Positions 4,801 to 9,048 of a stretch of DNA of 9,048 nucleotides are shown here, one piece after another. The stretch spans positions 1 to 9,048 of the forward strand of contig JAJQAT010000015.1 of the NCBI GenBank assembly GCA_021203665.1, read 5' to 3'. The notes under the pieces are model-generated. The model was not told the origin of the DNA. It did not search any database and saw only the letters and a program-made list of their open reading frames with translations. The first letter of the stretch is position 1. The number at the start of each line of letters is the position of its first letter. This DNA comes from Bacillota bacterium. GTDB lineage: Bacteria > Bacillota > Clostridia > UBA1381. The translations under genes and the position numbers were made by a program.

Positions 4801-6033
4801 TTAGATTAAGTCTTTTCTGACGTAAGCTATCTTTAATCCCTTCTGAGCAAGGTTTGTTTCCAATGCCTCGTTCATTTCTTCAAGCGGGAATCTGTGCGTA
4901 ATCAATTCCTTAATCGGAAGTCCGATTGCGATTGCTCTCTTAAGGAAATCAAAGGTTGTAGCGTAATCTCTCAGGGTGTAAACCCATGAGCCTACAAGCG
5001 TTATTTCCTTTGAGCAAAGGTCAAAGTGCGGATTGATTGTAGCGTCGCCGCCGTTGATGAAGAAACCAAGCTCGCAAAGTCCGCCGCCGTTTCTGATGAA
5101 ATGATAAATATTGCTGTGAGCGACAGGCGAACCGGTACACTGGAACGCGAAGTCGGCAAGATAGCCGCCGAACGCGTCCTGAACCGCGCCCGCAAGAGCG
5201 TCGATGCCCTTATAATTCATGAAGTTCACCGTTTCATTTGCGCCCATTCTCTTTGCGAACGCCAATCTCTGCTCGTTGCCGTCAACCGCGACAATATTTT
5301 CAATACCCATTGTGCGGAGAACAGCGATACAGATAAGACCGATAGGTCCGCAGCCCTGAACGACAACTCTTGAGTTGAATCTCAAAATATTTGTTGTCTT
5401 TGCTCTCTCAACAGCGTGTACAAGAACCGCGCACGGCTCGATAAGTATTCTCGAATCAAGGTCAAGGTCACTTACGTTAAACACCGTAGAGCCGCCTCTG
5501 ATAAGAATATAATCGCTGTACCAGCCGTTTAGGTGGACATCGTCATCGGGAAGAAGTCCGTAAACGTCCGCGCCGCCCACGTTCTGCTTATTAAGGTCGA
5601 ACATCGTAATGTCGGGATTGTCCTTGAAAATCATACAGGTAACAACCTTATCGCCCAATTTAAGCGGCTTGCCGGCGCTGTCAACCTTTACGTTTTTACC
5701 CATCTTCACGATTTCGCCCGTGCCCTCGTGTCCGAGAACCACCGGAATAAGCGAGAACGGGTCGTTCTTGTATTCATGAGCGTCGGTACCGCATACGCCG
5801 CAGCCCTCAACCCTTACAAGCATATCGTCGTCGCCAAGCTCCGGAATGGGATACTCCTGAATTTCAAAATGCTTAAGCTTTGTCATCATCGCAACCTTTG
5901 CGGTCTTGGGTATCTCACCGCACGAACCGCAGCCGCCGCATTGCTTATTAGCCGATGAAGCGGGCGCTACGCCCGTCATCTCCTGCAAAACCTGCGCGAC
6001 CAGCTTTGCAACTTCATTTTCATTTATGTTCAA
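4801..6033 (-). CDS. Zinc-dependent medium-chain alcohol dehydrogenase with N-terminal encapsulation peptide
   Basis: A 410-residue NAD-linked alcohol dehydrogenase of the MDR family. It probably reduces propionaldehyde (or lactaldehyde) to the alcohol and so regenerates NAD+ inside the shell. In order: an amphipathic helix (NINENEVAKLVAQVLQEM, 2-19); a short linker with three cysteines, CGGCGSC (32-38); the catalytic domain with GCGVCGTD (C78 and C81) and GHEGTGE (H102, E103) supplying catalytic zinc ligands; EPC (199-201); and a Rossmann nucleotide site GCGPIGL (about 227-233) ending in VAVDGNE, whose Asp suggests NAD(H) preference. The usual four-cysteine structural zinc loop is not seen. 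The TTG at 6033 was chosen because AGGAG (6043-6047) directly abuts the alternative TTG at 6042; no in-frame ATG lies nearby. It follows the aldehyde dehydrogenase by 36 bases. Confidence 0.92.
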   Translation of the reverse strand: MNINENEVAKLVAQVLQEMTGVAPASSANKQCGGCGSCGEIPKTAKVAMMTKLKHFEIQEYPIPELGDDDMLVRVEGCGVCGTDAHEYKNDPFSLIPVVLGHEGTGEIVKMGKNVKVDSAGKPLKLGDKVVTCMIFKDNPDITMFDLNKQNVGGADVYGLLPDDDVHLNGWYSDYILIRGGSTVFNVSDLDLDSRILIEPCAVLVHAVERAKTTNILRFNSRVVVQGCGPIGLICIAVLRTMGIENIVAVDGNEQRLAFAKRMGANETVNFMNYKGIDALAGAVQDAFGGYLADFAFQCTGSPVAHSNIYHFIRNGGGLCELGFFINGGDATINPHFDLCSKEITLVGSWVYTLRDYATTFDFLKRAIAIGLPIKELITHRFPLEEMNEALETNLAQKGLKIAYVRKDLI

Positions 6034-6042
6034 AGTTATCAA

Positions 6043-6050
6043 CTCCTTTT
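6043..6050 (-). promoter_or_regulatory. Ribosome binding site favouring the TTG start of the alcohol dehydrogenase
   Basis: AAAAGGAG on the minus strand touches a TTG at 6042 with no spacing and lies nine bases before a second in-frame TTG at 6033. The second has normal spacing and is taken as the start. ATG triplets just downstream are out of frame. Confidence 0.65.
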
Positions 6051-6069
6051 GTTTTGGTTTAGGAATTTA

Positions 6070-7497
6070 TTAAATAATATTAAGAGCGTCCGAAAGCACG
6101 CAGCGTCTTTGACGCGTAAAGCTTCTCGGAGAGGTGATGCCCTCGCCCGTCGGACCCGCGATGGTGAAGGTCGTCCAACCCTCGGCGTTAAATCCGATAC
6201 CCGCGTATGACGGAGCGTTCTTTACAAATATCGTCGTGCAGATTGCCTTTGCGTACTGCGTCATATGATCGACATGCTTTGAGTGCAGATGCGCGCTGTG
6301 GCGGTTGCCGTGCTCCGCCTTAACAGCCATTTCGACAGCCTCGTCAAAGGTGTCGACTCTTACTATCGGAAGAATCGGCATCATAAGCTCCGTTTGAACG
6401 AATGCCTGCGAGAACTCGGTTTCGCATATGATACATCTCACATCGTCCTTAGCCTGTACGCCAATCTGCGCAAGAATCTTCTTCGCGTCGCGTCCTACCC
6501 AGTCCTTATTGATAACCCTCTTGGGCTTATCGCCCTCCTTTTTGGGCTTGGACCATACAAGAACGACGTCCTCAAGCTGCTTAACCTGCGCGTCGTTTAT
6601 CAGATACGCGCCGTTTTTCTGCATATGATGGATAAGCTCGTCGGCAACATTCTTCATTACGAAGCATTCCTTTTCCGCGATACACGGAAGATTGTTATCA
6701 AATGTGCAGCCGTCTATAATATCCTTTGCAGCCTTCGGAATATCAGCCGTATCGTCAACAACGACCGGCGGATTGCCCGCGCCCGCGCCGATTGCCTTTT
6801 TACCGCTTGAAAGCAGCATCTTAACAACGCCCGGACCGCCCGTCGCTACGAGCATTCTTACCGACGGGTCGTTTACCATTTTATTTGAGGTTTCTATTGT
6901 AGGATTTTTCACCGTACATACAATGTTTTCCGGACCGCCCGCCGCGAGAATGGCTCTGTTTACAAGGTCAACGGCATACGCCGAAATTCTCTTTGCGTGA
7001 GGGTGCGGATTGAATATCACGCCGTTGCCGCCCGCGAGCATACAAATACTGTTGCAAAGAATAGTACAGCTCGGGTTTGTTGACGGTGTGATTGCGCCGA
7101 TAATTCCGAACGGAGCCATCTCAACAAGAGTAAGACCTCTGTCGCCGGAAAAAGCGCGCGTTTCCAAATCGGACGTACCCAAAGTCTTGTCGGCAACAAG
7201 ATGATGCTTTAAAATCTTGTGGTACACGTTACCCATCTTTGTATCCTCAACGGCAAGCTTTGCCATCGGCTCAGCCTCCTCATGGGTAAGACGTCTGATT
7301 TCTTTTATAATATTTTCTCTCTGTTCCTTGTTATAAAGTCTAAAGGTCGTGTAAGCCTTGTTACAAGCTGCAATGGCCTCCTCCATGGTATCGAACACGC
7401 CTAATTGAGTTCTTTTCGGCGCGTTTTCAAGAGCTGAAAGATCCATTCCGGCAAGTACATTCTTGACAATTTCACTTACCTGCTTTTCATCTACCAT
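6070..7497 (-). CDS. pduP: CoA-acylating propionaldehyde/acetaldehyde dehydrogenase (PduP/EutE family)
   Basis: This enzyme oxidises an aldehyde to the acyl-CoA with NAD+, the central step that consumes the toxic aldehyde inside the compartment. The 475-residue protein has the family layout: an N-terminal amphipathic helix MVDEKQVSEIVKNVLAGM acting as encapsulation peptide, a linker (about 20-35), then the dehydrogenase body with TPSTNP (137-142), VATGGPGVV (217-225), GAGAGNPP (237-244) and the catalytic cysteine C272 in DNNLPCIAEKE. The C-terminal TIAGPTGEGITSPRSF stretch is also typical. A TTG at 7509 is in frame, but it directly touches the AGGAGG (7510-7515). The ATG at 7497 leaves 12 bases of spacing and puts the targeting helix at the very start. 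Sequence alone does not settle whether propionaldehyde or acetaldehyde is preferred; the pdu-like neighbours favour propionaldehyde. Confidence 0.95.
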   Translation of the reverse strand: MVDEKQVSEIVKNVLAGMDLSALENAPKRTQLGVFDTMEEAIAACNKAYTTFRLYNKEQRENIIKEIRRLTHEEAEPMAKLAVEDTKMGNVYHKILKHHLVADKTLGTSDLETRAFSGDRGLTLVEMAPFGIIGAITPSTNPSCTILCNSICMLAGGNGVIFNPHPHAKRISAYAVDLVNRAILAAGGPENIVCTVKNPTIETSNKMVNDPSVRMLVATGGPGVVKMLLSSGKKAIGAGAGNPPVVVDDTADIPKAAKDIIDGCTFDNNLPCIAEKECFVMKNVADELIHHMQKNGAYLINDAQVKQLEDVVLVWSKPKKEGDKPKRVINKDWVGRDAKKILAQIGVQAKDDVRCIICETEFSQAFVQTELMMPILPIVRVDTFDEAVEMAVKAEHGNRHSAHLHSKHVDHMTQYAKAICTTIFVKNAPSYAGIGFNAEGWTTFTIAGPTGEGITSPRSFTRQRRCVLSDALNII

Positions 7498-7509
7498 TAA
7501 CTTTTCCAA

Positions 7510-7515
7510 CCTCCT
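7510..7515 (-). promoter_or_regulatory. Ribosome binding site of the aldehyde dehydrogenase, overlapping the upstream stop
   Basis: AGGAGG on the minus strand shares a base with the TAA stop of the GlcG-like gene (7515-7517), reading TAAGGAGG. It abuts a TTG at 7509 and lies 12 bases before the ATG at 7497, which is the likelier start. The overlap suggests translational coupling. Confidence 0.7.
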
Positions 7516-8075
7516 TATTTAAAGCGGATTTTGAAATATTCGGCAGCGGCCGCCGCAATAACGGTGTCCTGTTCCTTGCTGCCGCCCGATATTCCCAAGC
7601 CGCCGTATATTTTATTTGCCTTTTCGAGCGGATACCCTCCGCCCAACAGCATTATGCCGTTTCCGTTTGTCAGTCCGTCCAGAGCGCCGCCTCTCGATTC
7701 CTCAAGCGCCTTATGCGTCGGCATTTTCAGCGCGACCGCGGTATACGCTTTATCCTGCGCCGCCTGTACGCTCGCTATGTAGCTGTCGTCCATCGCGTGC
7801 AGCAGAACAAGGTTCGCGCCCTCGTCACGCACCGCGACGACTATTTTTATTCCGAGAATTTCGGCTGCCTTTTCGCTTGCCTTTGCAAGCTCCTTTGCCA
7901 TATCAAGCGTCATTTTCTGCGGACATTTGTTTTCAGCGGCCGCTTTCGCTTTCCGCGGCTCCGTTTTCCCTTTCGGCAAAGCGGTGTTTGCGGAAGATGC
8001 TTGCTGTTTCGGCGCTGATTTTACCGTGTTAAGGTTTTTTGCGACCTCACCGACAAGAGAATCGATGGTTCTCAC
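7515..8075 (-). CDS. Stand-alone GlcG/HbpS-family (PduO C-terminal-like) protein with encapsulation peptide
   Basis: A 186-residue protein. Residues 1-17 (MRTIDSLVGEVAKNLNT) look like an encapsulation helix. Residues 18-52 are a low-complexity linker rich in Ala, Lys, Pro and Ser, and about 53-186 form a GlcG/HbpS (former DUF336) domain with TLDMAKELAKASEKAAE, AVRDEGANLVLLHAMDDS and a GGGYPLE...GGLGISGG end. In PduO this domain is fused behind a B12 adenosyltransferase and in some proteins binds heme; the related HbpS also binds heme. Here no adenosyltransferase is attached, in keeping with a B12-independent compartment. The job could be redox or cofactor handling; it is not known. The start is a GTG at 8075, with AAGGAGG (8083-8089) seven bases upstream. 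Its stop overlaps the ribosome site of the aldehyde dehydrogenase. Confidence 0.88.
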   Translation of the reverse strand: MRTIDSLVGEVAKNLNTVKSAPKQQASSANTALPKGKTEPRKAKAAAENKCPQKMTLDMAKELAKASEKAAEILGIKIVVAVRDEGANLVLLHAMDDSYIASVQAAQDKAYTAVALKMPTHKALEESRGGALDGLTNGNGIMLLGGGYPLEKANKIYGGLGISGGSKEQDTVIAAAAAEYFKIRFK

Positions 8076-8082
8076 TGCGCCG

Positions 8083-8089
8083 CCTCCTT
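8083..8089 (-). promoter_or_regulatory. Ribosome binding site supporting the GTG start of the GlcG-like gene
   Basis: AAGGAGG on the minus strand lies seven bases before the GTG at 8075. This is ideal spacing, and no closer in-frame ATG competes. The 56-base gap to the aldolase also holds a small AATCC/GGATT inverted repeat (8102-8106 with 8111-8115). Confidence 0.8.
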
Positions 8090-8131
8090 CTGAGCCGATA
8101 CAATCCGTAAGGATTTGTCCGCCTCGGTTAC

Positions 8132-9010
8132 TTATTTATTCATCTGCTCAAGAACCTTTTTCGTAACCTCGGCTACAAGGCTCTCAATATCCTTATTTGA
8201 CGACGGTGTCGGGCAAACCTGCGACGGCAGCGGCTGGAAACCGTGATATGCCGCGGAGGATTCAACTCCGTACTTTTCATTCGCTTCCGTCGGCGACATC
8301 GAGCAGGTATCGTCACCCGCATAGCAGCCGGGGCAAAGCTTTTCCATCGGGTGCTTACCCGGAACGCCGAATTCTTTTCTCAATTCAACGAGCTTCTTAA
8401 CCTCGCCGCAAGGAATTTCCTTTTCTCCGCCGAGAAGTCTCGCATACATAAGAAGCTTAGCGTAAAATTCCGTTGATTCCATTCTGAAGAACGCCGTGTT
8501 CAAGTCGCAGCCGAATGAAAGCGCACCGTGGTTCGCAAGAAGAACCGCGTCATAATCCTGAAGATAAGGCTCGATTGACTCCGGAATTTCCATAGTCGAC
8601 GGTGTGCCGTACTGAGCAATCGGAACAGCGCCGAGGAATATAATAGCCTCCGGCATAATCAGCTTGTCAAGCGCGATGCCCGCGATAGCAAACGCCGTTG
8701 CAATCGGAGGATGAGCGTGAACAACCGACTTAACGTCAGGTCTTTGCTGATAAACCTTTAAGTGCATTTTAAACTCCGACGAAGGCTTCCACGGACCGTT
8801 TGATTCCTTCAGCTTACCCTGTCCGTCAACCTTACAAATCATTTCGGGAGTCATAAAACCCTTTGATACGCCTGTCGGCGTTACATAGTAGGTATCATCG
8901 TCTATTTTAACGGAGAAGTTACCGTCGTTTGCGGCAACGAAACCGTCATTGTAGATTCTTCTACCAATTTCGCATAGTTCTTTTTTGATTTCATAATCAG
9001 ATTTGAACAT
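8132..9010 (-). CDS. Class II aldolase (fuculose/rhamnulose-phosphate type) with C-terminal encapsulation peptide
   Basis: A zinc aldolase that would split L-fuculose-1-phosphate (or rhamnulose-1-phosphate) into dihydroxyacetone phosphate and lactaldehyde. The 292-residue protein has the class II aldolase/adducin fold in residues 1-215: NDGNFS (29-33), GVSKG (47-51), catalytic Glu79 in PSSEF, zinc ligands H98 and H100 in VVHAHP, and H161 in NHGALSFG. These align with Glu73, His92, His94 and His155 of E. coli FucA. FucA is about 215 residues, so roughly 75 residues are extra. They hold CPGCYAGDDTC (226-236), a linker with CPTPSS, and a final amphipathic helix (NKDIESLVAEVTKKVLEQM, 272-290) of the encapsulation-peptide type. 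The start is the ATG at 9010 with a GAGGG ribosome site. It is the first gene seen, but 38 bases of leader show that the operon may extend beyond the window. Confidence 0.93.
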   Translation of the reverse strand: MFKSDYEIKKELCEIGRRIYNDGFVAANDGNFSVKIDDDTYYVTPTGVSKGFMTPEMICKVDGQGKLKESNGPWKPSSEFKMHLKVYQQRPDVKSVVHAHPPIATAFAIAGIALDKLIMPEAIIFLGAVPIAQYGTPSTMEIPESIEPYLQDYDAVLLANHGALSFGCDLNTAFFRMESTEFYAKLLMYARLLGGEKEIPCGEVKKLVELRKEFGVPGKHPMEKLCPGCYAGDDTCSMSPTEANEKYGVESSAAYHGFQPLPSQVCPTPSSNKDIESLVAEVTKKVLEQMNK

Positions 9011-9048
9011 TTCTTTCCCTCTTTTCTTTGTTTCTTTTGGTTTTATTT

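Noticed and set aside
7616..8032. Arg/Ser/Ala-rich plus-strand open frame opposite the GlcG-like gene
   Set aside because: Composition is typical of an antisense reading of a GC-rich gene; the minus-strand frame has a clear family match and ribosome site.
1..9048. CRISPR arrays, tRNA/rRNA genes, insertion sequences or phage genes
   Set aside because: No regular direct repeats, no transposase or integrase motifs and no RNA gene signatures were seen on either strand.

Overview
The window is one side of a bacterial microcompartment (BMC) operon. All twelve genes are on the minus strand and are transcribed from right to left. The compact layout, strong AGGAGG-type ribosome sites, use of GTG and TTG starts, and family resemblance of the proteins suggest an anaerobic, gut-type Firmicute of the class Clostridia. 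That assignment is an inference, because there is no rRNA or other phylogenetic marker here. The upstream end of the operon is cut off by the right edge of the window, and the downstream end is present with a strong terminator at the left edge.

In order of transcription (high to low coordinates) the genes are: class II fuculose/rhamnulose-phosphate-type aldolase (8132-9010); a stand-alone GlcG/HbpS (PduO C-terminal-like) protein (7515-8075); CoA-acylating aldehyde dehydrogenase of the PduP/EutE family (6070-7497); zinc alcohol dehydrogenase (4801-6033); four BMC-H shell paralogs (4426-4767, 4144-4413, 3684-4124, 3323-3598); the phosphotransacylase PduL (2545-3183); the pentameric vertex protein EutN/PduN (2248-2508); the RnfC-like Fe-S flavoprotein PduS (722-2056); and the tandem-domain, Fe-S-type shell protein PduT (163-708). 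Three starts were moved inward from the longest open frame because of ribosome site position: aldehyde dehydrogenase, alcohol dehydrogenase and PduL. A fourth (the shell protein at 3684-4124) moved by one codon.

Taken together the genes fit a compartment for deoxysugar (fucose/rhamnose) breakdown. The aldolase would release lactaldehyde, which is reduced to 1,2-propanediol. A dehydratase outside this window would make propionaldehyde. The aldehyde dehydrogenase and PduL convert that to propionyl-CoA and propionyl-phosphate, and the alcohol dehydrogenase recycles NADH by making the alcohol. No B12-dependent diol dehydratase, adenosyltransferase or reactivase is seen. The set resembles the glycyl-radical (B12-independent) propanediol compartments described in Clostridium phytofermentans and relatives, but the glycyl-radical enzyme itself is not in the window.

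All five presumed cargo enzymes carry a short amphipathic helix of the encapsulation-peptide type, at the N-terminus in four and the C-terminus in the aldolase. The main oddities are a BMC-H shell protein with a long charged tail ending in an AT-hook-like RRRGRPKK motif, a BMC-H with a rewritten pore loop, cysteine-rich linkers next to the targeting helices of two enzymes, and several intergenic hairpins, including a structured 191-base gap before pduS.
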